Source: Nitrospira sp.
GTDB taxonomy: Bacteria; Nitrospirota; Nitrospiria; Nitrospirales; Nitrospiraceae
Length of the DNA stretch: 64,000 bases
Reading direction: 5' to 3'
Assembly (NCBI GenBank): GCA_015709715.1
Contig: CP054184.1
Location: 1,039,001-1,103,000 of the forward strand
Positions 1 through 8,491 of the stretch are shown piece by piece. Positions within the stretch are counted from its first letter, which is position 1; each line of letters opens with the position of its first letter. The position numbers and the translations under genes were made by a program. Under the pieces are notes generated by a model. It was not told the DNA's origin and made no database searches. It saw only the letters and a list, made by a program, of their open reading frames with translations.

Positions 1-685
1 CCAACTTCGACAAGGCCACGGGATCCAACTTCACGCCGGGCCCCATAGTGCTCGACATCGTCACGCTTTTCAGATAACGCCCCTTGCAGGACGATGGCTT
101 GGCCCTGATGACGGACTCCAAGACGGCCTGGGCATTGTCACAGAGCTTTTGAGCTTCGAACGATACCTTGCCGACGGCAACCTGCACGATCCCGGCCTTC
201 TCGACCTTGAACTCCACTCGTCCCTTGCGGATCTCGTTGACCGCCTTGCCCACCTCAAACGTCACCGTCCCCGTCTTCGGATTCGGCATAAGCCCCCGGG
301 GCCCAAGCACCTTGCCCAACTTACCGACCGAGGCCATGAGATCGGGAGTCGCGATGGCACAATCGAACTCCATCCATCCCCCCTTGATCTTCTCCATCAA
401 GTCGTCACCCCCGACGAAATCGGCGCCGGCTTGCTTGGCTTCCTGCTCTTTTTCGCCCTTGGCGAAGACCAGAACGCGCAATTGCTTACCGGTTCCATGG
501 GGTAAGGCCGTGGTCCCACGCACCATTTGGTCCGAACGCTTCGGATCAATGCCCAACCGAATGGCTAGATCCACGGATTCATCGTATTTCGCGTAGGCTG
601 CCTGCTTGACGACCTCGACGGCCTCCTGCAGTCCATACAGCCTGGGCTCAACCTTCGCTTGAGCCGCGGTCATCTTCTTTCCCAT
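1..685 (-). CDS. rplA: 50S ribosomal protein L1 (3' end cut by window edge)
   Basis: Ribosomal protein L1 binds 23S rRNA at the L1 stalk and helps release deacylated tRNA; in many bacteria it also represses its own operon. The reading frame starts at ATG 685 after a GGAG Shine-Dalgarno and stays open to the window edge (228 codons). The visible C-terminal part includes the conserved stretch [20 protein letters not shown], typical of L1. L1 is usually about 230 residues, so only a few are missing. It follows rplK by 44 bp in the usual rplK-rplA order. Identification is from sequence recall and synteny. Confidence 0.97.
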   Translation of the reverse strand, partial: MGKKMTAAQAKVEPRLYGLQEAVEVVKQAAYAKYDESVDLAIRLGIDPKRSDQMVRGTTALPHGTGKQLRVLVFAKGEKEQEAKQAGADFVGGDDLMEKIKGGWMEFDCAIATPDLMASVGKLGKVLGPRGLMPNPKTGTVTFEVGKAVNEIRKGRVEFKVEKAGIVQVAVGKVSFEAQKLCDNAQAVLESVIRAKPSSCKGRYLKSVTMSSTMGPGVKLDPVALSKL

Positions 686-729
686 ACTGCTACTCCTTCA
701 CATCCGACGGATGTTGACTCTACCGAGAC

Positions 730-1152
730 TCACTGGACGGCAATGCCCATGCTGCGCGCGGTTCCCTGAATGATCTTGATCGCTCCTTCGAGATCGGCCG
801 CATTGAGGTCAGACATCTTCTTCTGCGCGATCTCACGAATCTGAGCTTGACTGACTTTCCCGACCTTATCCTTGTGTGGGATTCCAGACCCCTTAATGAT
901 TCCCGCGGCCTTCTTGAGGAGATCCGACGCCGGCGGCGTCTTCATGATGAAGGTGAAGCTCCGGTCTTTGTACACGGTGATAATGACCGGAATGATGCTG
1001 TCGCCCTCTTTCTGCGTTTTCGCGTTGAATTGCTTGCAGAACTCCATGATGTTCACGCCATGTTGTCCCAGCGAAGGGCCGACCGGCGGCGCAGGATTGG
1101 CTTTCCCTGCCGGGATTTGCAACTTGATCTGTGCGGACACTTCCTTAGCCAT
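730..1152 (-). CDS. rplK: 50S ribosomal protein L11
   Basis: L11 (140 residues, the normal length) forms the GTPase-associated stalk base with 23S rRNA and is needed for RelA activation and factor binding. The N-terminus [20 protein letters not shown] and the motif [15 protein letters not shown] are hallmark L11 sequence. Start ATG 1152 follows a GGGAG Shine-Dalgarno. It lies between nusG and rplA, the classic secE-nusG-rplKA order. Confidence 0.98.
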   Translation of the reverse strand: MAKEVSAQIKLQIPAGKANPAPPVGPSLGQHGVNIMEFCKQFNAKTQKEGDSIIPVIITVYKDRSFTFIMKTPPASDLLKKAAGIIKGSGIPHKDKVGKVSQAQIREIAQKKMSDLNAADLEGAIKIIQGTARSMGIAVQ

Positions 1153-1230
1153 GAATTACTCCCTGAAGACTGCGGACTGAGCACGAGGACTGAGAGCGGC
1201 TCTCAGTCCACCCTCTCGAATCCAGTGATC

Positions 1231-1770
1231 TCAAATACGTTCGACCTGCAAGAAGCCAAGTTCGACCGGCGTCGAGCGGCCAAAGATGCTGACGAATACC
1301 TTGACACGGCTGTGGTCGGCATCTACCTCATCGACCGCGCCGTTGAACCCCAAGAACGGCCCGTCTACGATCCTCACGTTGTCACCCTTGATGAACCGGA
1401 CCTGTTCGCGCGGTCCCGCTGCTCCGGCATCCACCTGCTTCAACAACGACTCGATTTCTTCCTGCGACAACGGTGTCGGCTGTGCGCCTCCGCCCACGAA
1501 CCCTGTCACCTTGGGCGTTTCCTTGATCAGTTGGAGCGTCTCGTCGGCGAGTGGGGACTCCAATTCGACCAGGACATAGCCCGGAAAAAACTTTCGCCGC
1601 GACGTACGACGCTTCCCATCCTTGATTTCGATGACGTCTTCCGTGGGAACCAACACCTGCCCCAATTGCTCGGTCAGGCCCATCTGGTTCGCACGCTCCA
1701 TGAGGCTGGCCTTCACGCGCCCTTCAAACCCTGCATAGGTATGGATGACGTACCAGTTCTTATTGCTCAT
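1231..1770 (-). CDS. nusG: Transcription termination/antitermination protein NusG
   Basis: NusG binds RNA polymerase and couples transcription to Rho or to the ribosome. The 179-residue protein starts with the NGN domain (NKNWYVIHTYAGFEGRVK, then the FPGYVLVE element) and ends with a KOW domain (FIKGDNVRIVDGPFLGFNG, about residues 125-160). Length and domain order match the bacterial family. ATG 1770 has an AGAGGAG Shine-Dalgarno. It sits 73 bp downstream of secE, as in most bacteria. Confidence 0.98.
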   Translation of the reverse strand: MSNKNWYVIHTYAGFEGRVKASLMERANQMGLTEQLGQVLVPTEDVIEIKDGKRRTSRRKFFPGYVLVELESPLADETLQLIKETPKVTGFVGGGAQPTPLSQEEIESLLKQVDAGAAGPREQVRFIKGDNVRIVDGPFLGFNGAVDEVDADHSRVKVFVSIFGRSTPVELGFLQVERI

Positions 1771-1843
1771 CGTCTCCTCTCAGCTGAACATCCAGCACCG
1801 TATCGTCCGGGTCATGCCGAACTTGTCCAGCCGCACCGCGCAC

Positions 1844-2038
1844 TTAAATCACCTTGCGCATCAGCCAGCCGAGGACGGAGTCCATCAGCGATAGATACAA
1901 GGACATAAGGACACAAAACACGATCACCACCGTCGTGGCGCCGATTGTTTCCGCCCTCGTCGGGAACGAAACCTTCTTCAGTTCGCCGCGCACACCGTCA
2001 AAAAATTCTCGAATCGAAGCGCTCAGTCGCTGAAACAC
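1844..2038 (-). CDS. secE: Preprotein translocase subunit SecE
   Basis: SecE is the small clamp subunit of the SecYEG channel in the inner membrane. The 64-residue single-helix form typical outside Enterobacteria is seen: an amphipathic N-terminal part with FFDGVRGELKKVSFPTRAE, then one membrane helix (about residues 36-58). The start is GTG 2038, supported by the Shine-Dalgarno AAGGAGAG seven bases upstream. It lies directly upstream of nusG. Confidence 0.95.
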   Translation of the reverse strand: MFQRLSASIREFFDGVRGELKKVSFPTRAETIGATTVVIVFCVLMSLYLSLMDSVLGWLMRKVI

Positions 2039-2106
2039 GATATCTCTCCTTCACACACTCGCACTGGCCGCCAAAGCCCTCTCGCCCAATCGATCGCGGG
2101 ACGGCT

Positions 2107-2181
2107 TGGCAGGGGCACTAGGATTTGAACCTAGACTCTCGGTTTTGGAGACCGATGTGCTGCCATTGACACCATGCCCCT
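2107..2181 (-). tRNA. tRNA-Trp (CCA anticodon)
   Basis: The reverse strand folds into a 75-nt cloverleaf. The acceptor stem AGGGGCA pairs with TGCCCCT, the anticodon stem TCGGT/ACCGA holds the loop CTCCAAA (anticodon CCA), the T-loop is TTCAAAT, and the 3' CCA is encoded. It lies between rpmG and secE inside the ribosomal block. Confidence 0.95.
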
Positions 2182-2237
2182 CCGCATCGATCCGGGCACG
2201 CCGGACCCGACGCACCGGCACCTCACAAGGCGAAGCG

Positions 2238-2387
2238 CTACTTCACCTCTTTGTGGGCACTGTGCTTCCGACAAAACTTACAGAACTTGTTCCGCTCCAG
2301 CCGGTCCGGATCGTTCTTCTTGTTCTTGCGGGTCGTATAGTTCCGCTGCTTACAGACCGTGCAGGCCAAATCGATGATATCTCGCAT
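2238..2387 (-). CDS. rpmG: 50S ribosomal protein L33 (zinc-binding type)
   Basis: A 49-residue protein read from ATG 2387. It begins [19 protein letters not shown] and carries two CxxC pairs (Cys9/Cys12 and Cys36/Cys39) that would hold one zinc, so this is the C+ form of L33. L33 is a small large-subunit protein near the E site. It sits between tuf and tRNA-Trp upstream of secE, an arrangement common in bacteria. C+ forms are often replaced by cysteine-free paralogues under zinc limitation; no such paralogue is in the window. Confidence 0.95.
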   Translation of the reverse strand: MRDIIDLACTVCKQRNYTTRKNKKNDPDRLERNKFCKFCRKHSAHKEVK

Positions 2388-2433
2388 GTCCCATTCAGCA
2401 AGGCGCGATCCGCTCGACGCCTCGCGCCTCCTA

Positions 2434-3639
2434 CTACGCTAAGATTTCCGTGACGACGCCGGAGCCGACGGTCTTGCCGCCTTCGCGGACCGCAAACCGC
2501 AACCCCTGATCCATCGCGATCGGACTGATCAACTCCCCCGTCACCGTCACATTATCCCCCGGCATCACCATCTCCACCCCCGGATTCAACGTCACCACCC
2601 CCGTCACGTCCGTCGTCCGGAAATAGAACTGCGGCCGGTACCCGTTGAAAAACGGCGTATGCCGCCCCCCCTCTTCCTTCGTCAAGACATAGATCTCCGC
2701 CTTGAACTTCGTGTGCGGCGTGATGCTCTTCGGCTTCGCCAACACCATGCCCCGCTCCACATCCTCTTTCTTCGTCCCCCGGAGCAGCACCCCGATGTTG
2801 TCGCCCGCCTGCCCCTCATCCAGCACCTTGCGGAACATTTCCACGCCCGTCACCACCGTGGTCTGCGTCGGCCGCAACCCCACAATCTCGATTTCGTCGC
2901 CCACCTTCACGATGCCCCGCTCGCACCGTCCCGTCACCACCGTGCCCCGCCCGCTGATCGTGAACACGTCTTCGATCGGCATCAAAAACGGCTTGTCGAT
3001 GGCCCGCGTCGGCGTCGGAATGTAGGTGTCGATGGCCTCCAGCAACTTCAGGATCGACGGCACCCCCAGCGGCCCCTGATCCCCCTCCATCGCCTTCAAC
3101 GCCGAGCCCTGAATGATGGGAATCTTCTCCCCCGGGAATTCATACTTCGTCAGCAGCTCCCGCACTTCCAATTCCACCAGGTCCAGCAACTCCTTGTCGT
3201 CAACCTTGTCCGCCTTGTTCAAGAACACCACAATGTACGGCACCCCTACCTGCCGAGCCAGCAGGATATGCTCCCGCGTCTGCGGCATCGGACCATCTGC
3301 GGCACTCACCACCAAAATCGCCCCGTCCATCTGCGCGGCGCCCGTAATCATGTTCTTCACATAGTCCGCGTGCCCCGGGCAGTCGACGTGCGCGTAGTGC
3401 CGGTTGTCCGTCTCGTACTCCACGTGGCTGATCGCAATCGTCATGATCTTCGTCGCGTCGCGCCGCCCCTGGCTCTCGCTCGCCTTCGCCACTTCGTCGT
3501 AGCTCACGAACTTCGCCATCCCCCGCTCCGAGCAGATCTTGGTCAGCGCACTCGTCAGCGTCGTCTTCCCATGGTCCACATGCCCAATCGTCCCAATGTT
3601 CACGTGGGGCTTCCGTCGCTCAAATTTCGCCTTCGCCAT
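2434..3639 (-). CDS. tuf: Elongation factor Tu
   Basis: EF-Tu carries aminoacyl-tRNA to the ribosome as a GTP complex. The 401-residue protein has the G1 motif GHVDHGKT (about residues 19-26), the G3 motif DCPGHADY, the G4 motif NKAD, and the two beta-barrel domains ending in [11 protein letters not shown]. The gene uses an extremely C-ending codon set, as expected for a highly expressed gene. ATG 3639 has the Shine-Dalgarno AAAAGGAG. It is preceded by three tRNA genes, matching the Tyr-Gly-Thr-tuf cluster known from many bacteria. A second tuf copy is common but not visible here. Confidence 0.99.
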   Translation of the reverse strand: MAKAKFERRKPHVNIGTIGHVDHGKTTLTSALTKICSERGMAKFVSYDEVAKASESQGRRDATKIMTIAISHVEYETDNRHYAHVDCPGHADYVKNMITGAAQMDGAILVVSAADGPMPQTREHILLARQVGVPYIVVFLNKADKVDDKELLDLVELEVRELLTKYEFPGEKIPIIQGSALKAMEGDQGPLGVPSILKLLEAIDTYIPTPTRAIDKPFLMPIEDVFTISGRGTVVTGRCERGIVKVGDEIEIVGLRPTQTTVVTGVEMFRKVLDEGQAGDNIGVLLRGTKKEDVERGMVLAKPKSITPHTKFKAEIYVLTKEEGGRHTPFFNGYRPQFYFRTTDVTGVVTLNPGVEMVMPGDNVTVTGELISPIAMDQGLRFAVREGGKTVGSGVVTEILA

Positions 3640-3723
3640 GATTCACTCCTTTTCTAAAACACTGAAGGTAGTACCCCGTCGCGCTCAAGCATCCAGCGCT
3701 CCTGGTCGAGCTAGCTCTATATA

Positions 3724-3799
3724 TGGAGCCCACGACGCGGATTGAACGCGTGACCTCGTCCTTACCAAGGACGTGCTCTGCCAACTGAGCTACGTGGGC
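3724..3799 (-). tRNA. tRNA-Thr (GGT anticodon)
   Basis: A 76-nt cloverleaf on the reverse strand: acceptor GCCCACG/CGTGGGC, anticodon stem GTCCT/AGGAC with loop TTGGTAA (anticodon GGT), T-loop TTCAATC, encoded CCA. Third tRNA of the Tyr-Gly-Thr series upstream of tuf. Confidence 0.96.
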
Positions 3800-3878
3800 C
3801 CTCAACACGTATGGCCATGGCACTTCCCGATCGCCATGACATCGGAGAATATCAGCGTTAGACCGAGCAGGCCTGGTT

Positions 3879-3953
3879 TGGAGCGGGCGATGGGATTTGA
3901 ACCCACGACAGCCAGCTTGGAAGGCTGGAACTCTACCACTGAGCTACGCCCGC
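3879..3953 (-). tRNA. tRNA-Gly (TCC anticodon)
   Basis: A 75-nt cloverleaf on the reverse strand: acceptor GCGGGCG/CGCCCGC, anticodon loop CTTCCAA (anticodon TCC), T-loop TTCAAAT, encoded CCA. Located between tRNA-Tyr and tRNA-Thr. Confidence 0.96.
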
Positions 3954-4098
3954 CCACGGCCCCCCAACAGATCCCTTCCTGTCACGGCCTACTCAACAGT
4001 GCGCCGTTTCGAGCCAACCAGACCCAGCGGATAACACACTCAACTCCACTCGCTTGCTCCGCACCCGCGTTAGGCGCCGAAGCTGAACCGGCTCGATA

Positions 4099-4184
4099 TG
4101 GTGGGCAGGCAAGGATTCGAACCTTGGAAGACATAAGCCAGCAGATTTACAGTCTGCCCCCTTTGGCCACTTGGGTACCTGCCC
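4099..4184 (-). tRNA. tRNA-Tyr (GTA anticodon)
   Basis: An 86-nt class II tRNA with a long variable arm on the reverse strand: acceptor GGGCAGG/CCTGCCC, anticodon stem GCAGA/TCTGC with loop CTGTAAA (anticodon GTA), T-loop TTCGAAT, encoded CCA. First gene of the tRNA-tuf cluster. Confidence 0.96.
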
Positions 4185-4202
4185 CTCCGGCACCCGGCTC
4201 CA

Positions 4203-4232
4203 TATACAATTTTTCAACGCACGTACGTTCAA
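4203..4232 (-). promoter_or_regulatory. Possible promoter of the tRNA-tuf cluster
   Basis: Upstream of tRNA-Tyr on the reverse strand, TTGAAC (4232-4227) is followed after 18 bp by the AT-rich TGTATA/TATATG (4208-4201). It is the only -35/-10-like pair in the 245-bp gap before the next gene. The -10 element is a poor match, so this is tentative. Confidence 0.35.
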
Positions 4233-4429
4233 ACCAGACAAACCACTCGCTGGAGCAGCCCCATCTCCCCTCTGCGGAGAATGAAAGTAAGCCCCACCAC
4301 GCACAGCTCCCCAGCGAAACGACAGGGCTGGAATGCTGAAGAAATGAGGATTGGTTTGGCTTTGAAAGCAGCCGATTTTATTTGTGACGCGTTCTATTGT
4401 CAAGGGGGTATGTTCTATGCAGGAACAAA

Positions 4430-5347
4430 TCAGGGAGTGGGTGGAATTTGGCAGGTACCCTGAGTACTGACGCTCAACCTTGGCCGCTTCAGCACTGCCT
4501 CGGCCTGGCGGATCAATTCAACCGGACTCCCCAGCACCTCTTTCATCAGGGTCGTCAACTCCTGGGCGGAAAGCCGAAACTCCGGCGCGAGGAATCGCTT
4601 ACGCGCCATGGCCTGCTCGCTGGGATCTTCAGGTTCATAATAGCCCTTCAGATCCGCCTCCCCGTCCGCTTTTTCGAGGCGGGCCAACCAACCGGACGGG
4701 CTGAACGGTTGCGCCGCCCCCTTCGCAGGCTTCCCCACCTCCAACTGCGTCCAGACCGCCCAGCCGATGAAGATGGCCCAGGTTTCGTTCAGCACCTCCC
4801 ACGACTCCGTTTCGCTGAGGAATCGTTCCTCCTTCTGATCTTTCTTTTGCAGCAGCGGAGTGATCAGCACATGTTGATACCGACAACGTTGTTGTTCCCG
4901 CGCAAACGCCAGTAAGCCCGGTCCGTTGGCAGACTGCGTCTGTTCAAGAAAATCCATATAGGCATGGAACAGCTCGTGATACAGCGTCTCCAGCTCTTTG
5001 TGTGTCAACCGTTTCAGAGGCCGCAACGTACCCCCCGCCGCATTCAACGACAACGAACGATTGAGGACCATTCGATGCTCCGCGGGATGATACTCGGCGG
5101 CGTAGGCATGCAAATCCTCAAACTCAAACCGAACGAATTGTGCGGGAATCTGCTCAAGAAATTTGGTCGGCAGTTGCAACGCCTTGGCCTCAGCAATCAA
5201 GGTCGTCCATAGCCTGGAGGAATCGGGGTGCGGCCCACCGGACTCCGCTCCAGCCGATCCCACAAAAACCAGCCCTACCCACAGCACAAGGGCCCATAGA
5301 CCAAGCAGACGGGAAAGACGGTTACGACAGGAAGACATCTGGAGCAT
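4430..5347 (-). CDS. Putative secreted zinc metallopeptidase-like protein (HELFH motif)
   Basis: An exported protein of about 305 residues that I cannot assign to a named family. An N-terminal hydrophobic stretch (LLGLWALVLWVGLVFVGSAG) ending in AGA-E looks like a signal peptide. In the middle, LYHELFHAYMDFLE contains HExxH, the zinc-binding and catalytic signature of gluzincin-type peptidases. A later acidic helix (ETESWEVLNETWAIFIGW) could supply the third zinc ligand. The start is uncertain: TTG 5380, ATG 5347 and ATG 5338 are in frame and none has a clear Shine-Dalgarno. It lies 55 bp downstream of the helicase gene on the same strand. The HExxH is seen; peptidase activity is inferred. 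Confidence 0.7.
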   Translation of the reverse strand: MLQMSSCRNRLSRLLGLWALVLWVGLVFVGSAGAESGGPHPDSSRLWTTLIAEAKALQLPTKFLEQIPAQFVRFEFEDLHAYAAEYHPAEHRMVLNRSLSLNAAGGTLRPLKRLTHKELETLYHELFHAYMDFLEQTQSANGPGLLAFAREQQRCRYQHVLITPLLQKKDQKEERFLSETESWEVLNETWAIFIGWAVWTQLEVGKPAKGAAQPFSPSGWLARLEKADGEADLKGYYEPEDPSEQAMARKRFLAPEFRLSAQELTTLMKEVLGSPVELIRQAEAVLKRPRLSVSTQGTCQIPPTP

Positions 5348-5402
5348 GGTGCTGGAAACTCGCGGAAGGCCGATGGACAACTACAGCGTCGGCGAGCACT
5401 CG

Positions 5403-7427
5403 TCAATACGAATCTCGATCACGTCCCCATTCATACGCCCCCCCCTCCTCGACCAGAGCCAAGGTCTCGAAGAGCTGTGGAGAGACATGATCAAGAAAAC
5501 GCGAGGGTTTGGATAATAACATCCCGGAACTCTTATCATACACATTGATTGGATAGATGAGGAAGAGGTGCCGCTTGGCTCGAGTGACTGCGACGTAGAG
5601 GAGTCGCCGCTCCTCTTCCAATTCCTCATCCGTGTTGAATGAGAACACGGACGGAAACTTTCCATCCACCACCCAGATCAGGAAGACACATTGCCATTCC
5701 AGCCCCTTGGCGGAATGGATGGTGGAAATGACCACCTGTTCATCGTCCGATCCCAGCGGATCCACGCCGACCGCGCTGCCCTCCGGAGGGGAGAGGGCCA
5801 AATCCGCCAACAGCTCGGTCAGGCTAGGATAACTTTCAGCAACGGTGTGCAGGTGGTCGAGATCGCGAATACGTTTGGGATAGTCGTCATGCTGATCCTT
5901 CAGGATCGGCAGATAGTACTCGTAGATCCGATTCACCTGTTCCGTCGGGCTGAGATCATCCGAGGCGGCAAACCCTTCCAAGACCAAGGCCAAATCCTTC
6001 AGTCCCTTTCCCGCCCGTCCACGGCTCTCCCGCAACACTCGATAGGGATCGGCGGTCCGCACGATCGTCGAAACGAGATCCTGAGCCTTCTTCGGTCCCA
6101 CCCCTTCCACCAGCATTAACACCCGATGCCAACTCACCGCATCCTGAGGATTGAGGACCACCCGCAGATGGGCAAGCACATCTTTGACGTGGGCAGCCTC
6201 GATAAATTTAATTCCTCCCCGCTTCACAAAAGGTATACCGCACCGAGACAGCTCGATTTCCAAATCGAAGGCGTGAAAGCTCGATCGAACCAGCACGGCG
6301 ATCTCATTGAGCGGGACCCCTTCCTCACGCAACTCCAAAATCTTTTGCGCCACGAAGCGCGATTGGGCGTTTTCCCCGGCTGCTTCAACCAAGGCCGGAA
6401 GCGGACCATCCAACTTGCGGGTAAACAGACGTTTCGAGTACTTCTCCGGCGCTTCCTGAATGATCTCGTTGGCCACACTGAGAATCGGTTGCGTGCTGCG
6501 GTAGTTCTCTTCGAGCTTGTAAATTTTGGCGCCGGGAAACCAGGTGGGAAATTCCATGATGTTTCGGAACGTGGCCCCCCGGAAGGCATAAATGGACTGA
6601 GAATCGTCGCCCACGACCATGACGTTCTCGTGGGTCGCGGCCAACTTGCGAATCAGCTCGGCCTGCAACCGATTGGTGTCCTGATATTCATCCACCAAAA
6701 TATGCCGAAACTGCTGAGACACCGCCCATCTGGTCGCCTCGTCCTTGTCCAACACGTCCCGCAACAGCACCAAGAGATCATCATAATCCAGCAACTGCCG
6801 CTGCCGCTTGGTAGCCCGATACGCCTGCTGCAGCTTCGCCAAGTCGTTCAGATGGTCCGCAAAGTGGGCAAACTCTTCGAGCACGATGTCTTCCAACGAC
6901 CGCAGGGTGTTCTCGCACTTGCTGAAGACCTCCGCGATGGTGCCCTTGCGGGGAAACCGCTTGTCCTTTTCATTGAGTTCCATCTGGGCACGCAACAGGG
7001 CGATGAGGTCTTCGGCATCCCCGCGGTCCATAATTGTGAAGCCAGGTTCGATGCCCAACACCCGCCCGTAACGCCTGAGCAGCAGATTGGCGATGGAGTG
7101 GAAGGTTCCGCCGCAGACTCGTTGACTCCGCGCCCCGATCAGTTGCCCCGCGCGCTCCAGCATCTCCTCCGCCGCTTTCCGCGTGAAGGTCAGCAGCAAG
7201 ATCCGTGCGGGGTCGACACCGGAATCGATCAAGTAGGCTACTCGGTGGACGAGCGTCCGCGTTTTCCCGCTGCCGGCTCCGGCAATGACCAGCGCGGGCC
7301 CTTCTCCGGCCGTCACCGCCGCATACTGCTGGGGATTCAGCGTGCCGGCATAGTCCAGCGACAGCTTCGGGGGGGCGGTCGGTTCGGAGGCACGTTTCAG
7401 AATGTATGGTTTGACGTCTCGATTCAT
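5403..7427 (-). CDS. UvrD/PcrA-family superfamily 1 DNA helicase
   Basis: An ATP-dependent 3'-5' DNA helicase for repair, replication restart or recombination. About 674 residues from ATG 7427; an in-frame ATG 7481 would add 18 residues. Motifs appear in family order: Q motif LNPQQYAAV, Walker A IAGAGSGKT (about 48-56), Ia LLTFTRKAAEEM, Walker B VDEYQDTN, III VVGDDSQSIYAFRG, IV LEENYRST, V STIHSAKGLEWQ, VI YVAVTRAKRHLFL. There is no nuclease domain, so it is UvrD/Rep-like, not AddA or RecB. Which subfamily (UvrD, PcrA or Rep) cannot be told from reading alone. It is divergent from the 272-aa hypothetical gene. Confidence 0.93.
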   Translation of the reverse strand: MNRDVKPYILKRASEPTAPPKLSLDYAGTLNPQQYAAVTAGEGPALVIAGAGSGKTRTLVHRVAYLIDSGVDPARILLLTFTRKAAEEMLERAGQLIGARSQRVCGGTFHSIANLLLRRYGRVLGIEPGFTIMDRGDAEDLIALLRAQMELNEKDKRFPRKGTIAEVFSKCENTLRSLEDIVLEEFAHFADHLNDLAKLQQAYRATKRQRQLLDYDDLLVLLRDVLDKDEATRWAVSQQFRHILVDEYQDTNRLQAELIRKLAATHENVMVVGDDSQSIYAFRGATFRNIMEFPTWFPGAKIYKLEENYRSTQPILSVANEIIQEAPEKYSKRLFTRKLDGPLPALVEAAGENAQSRFVAQKILELREEGVPLNEIAVLVRSSFHAFDLEIELSRCGIPFVKRGGIKFIEAAHVKDVLAHLRVVLNPQDAVSWHRVLMLVEGVGPKKAQDLVSTIVRTADPYRVLRESRGRAGKGLKDLALVLEGFAASDDLSPTEQVNRIYEYYLPILKDQHDDYPKRIRDLDHLHTVAESYPSLTELLADLALSPPEGSAVGVDPLGSDDEQVVISTIHSAKGLEWQCVFLIWVVDGKFPSVFSFNTDEELEEERRLLYVAVTRAKRHLFLIYPINVYDKSSGMLLSKPSRFLDHVSPQLFETLALVEEGGAYEWGRDRDSY

Positions 7428-7552
7428 GACGGCAGCGATTCGTAGCCGTGAGGCCCGCACAGCGGACGCGCTGTATAACATACCACCTGATGCCTTGCAA
7501 CGAACAGGAGCGGCCGGTCACCGTTCGTCGCCCCTGCGGAATGGCGCAACAC

Positions 7553-7581
7553 TTGGCCCCTGAAAGTGAGTTGTATATAAT
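7553..7581 (+). promoter_or_regulatory. Predicted sigma70-type promoter for the 7604 gene
   Basis: TTGGCC (7553-7558), a 17-bp spacer and a perfect TATAAT (7576-7581) lie just before the 272-residue ORF. The transcript would begin near 7588, leaving a short leader with the Shine-Dalgarno AGAGGAGG. Confidence 0.65.
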
Positions 7582-7603
7582 GCCGCTCACCTAGAGGAGG
7601 GTT

Positions 7604-8422
7604 ATGACGGCAGAGCAAGACATTTTGGCACAACAAAGGCAGACGGTTGCAGAGCTCATGCTCGCGGTGGCGGGCGAGTCGGTCTCCGTCATTAAACGCG
7701 CGGCGCCGGAACAGGCGCTGAAGCTGAAGCGTCAGGAAGAGTGGGGGATCTACCTCGAATTCCTCCGCGTGATGTTCAACCTGGTCGATCGCGTGTCTGC
7801 CCTCCATGTTCCCCTCAAGGAACAGCCCCAGTTCATGGACCAGTTGACCGATGCCGTCATCGACCAGCTCAAGAAAGTCCTTGAGCCGGCCTTTGGCGCC
7901 GGGGAGGACCAGACGGAAATCGTCCTCACCATCGGCATGGCTGTCTCCGAAAGCCGCCAAACCTACGAACGCTACAGATTTCTGGTGACCGAAGATAGCG
8001 CCGGGCGAAACGATCTGTACCGGGATTTCAGCGAACGAATTGCCCGCGCGCTTGGGGTGCCCGGCAACCCCCAAGTCACCGCCGCCGCCACGCTCTGCAT
8101 CAGCGCGGTCATCCCGGCCCTCTGCGGGATTTTCGAAGGCCAGGCTCCTCCTGGGACGGCGGAAGCCGCGGCTCAGACGGCAGCACCCCGTGGCGCCACA
8201 GGTACCGATATCAAGCTGGTGAGTGTCATGTCGAGCATCAAGGGCGAAGAAGTCGAAACGCGCTGGGGGCTCCACCCGCGCTTCCGTCAGGACTTGACCC
8301 AGGAGGAGGCGAAACAACTCACGGCGACCATGAACCGCGTCGCCAAAATCCTCGGTGAACGATACGCCACTGTCGCCTTTTCAGACCAGTGGGCCTCCTG
8401 GCACAAAGCCGGGCACGCCTGA
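7604..8422 (+). CDS. Conserved hypothetical cytoplasmic protein (272 aa)
   Basis: I do not recognise a family. The protein is mostly helical and charged, with no signal peptide or membrane segment. It has an N-terminal helical half (about 1-185), a low-complexity Ala/Pro linker (about 186-202, GQAPPGTAEAAAQTAAPRG) and a C-terminal part ending near YATVAFSDQWASWHK. Start ATG 7604 is well supported by the Shine-Dalgarno GAGGAGG. A strong promoter precedes it. It stands 69 bp upstream of the glucan phosphorylase gene, so co-transcription is possible, but nothing in the sequence ties its role to glycogen. Confidence 0.85.
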   Translation: MTAEQDILAQQRQTVAELMLAVAGESVSVIKRAAPEQALKLKRQEEWGIYLEFLRVMFNLVDRVSALHVPLKEQPQFMDQLTDAVIDQLKKVLEPAFGAGEDQTEIVLTIGMAVSESRQTYERYRFLVTEDSAGRNDLYRDFSERIARALGVPGNPQVTAAATLCISAVIPALCGIFEGQAPPGTAEAAAQTAAPRGATGTDIKLVSVMSSIKGEEVETRWGLHPRFRQDLTQEEAKQLTATMNRVAKILGERYATVAFSDQWASWHKAGHA

Positions 8423-8491
8423 CGCAGCATTCGGAAAGAACGACCCGACGGTCCTCTTCCGCAGCCACTGACCACACTCCACGGAGGCGAC

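Noticed and set aside
2659..3657. Long plus-strand frame of 332 codons opposite tuf
   Set aside because: It is the antisense of EF-Tu, whose strong third-position C bias keeps the opposite frame open; its sequence is His/Arg/Leu repeats without domain features.
7585..7595. CTAG in the leader of the 7604 gene as a dyad half-site
   Set aside because: It overlaps the Shine-Dalgarno, lies downstream of a good sigma70 promoter and has no second arm.
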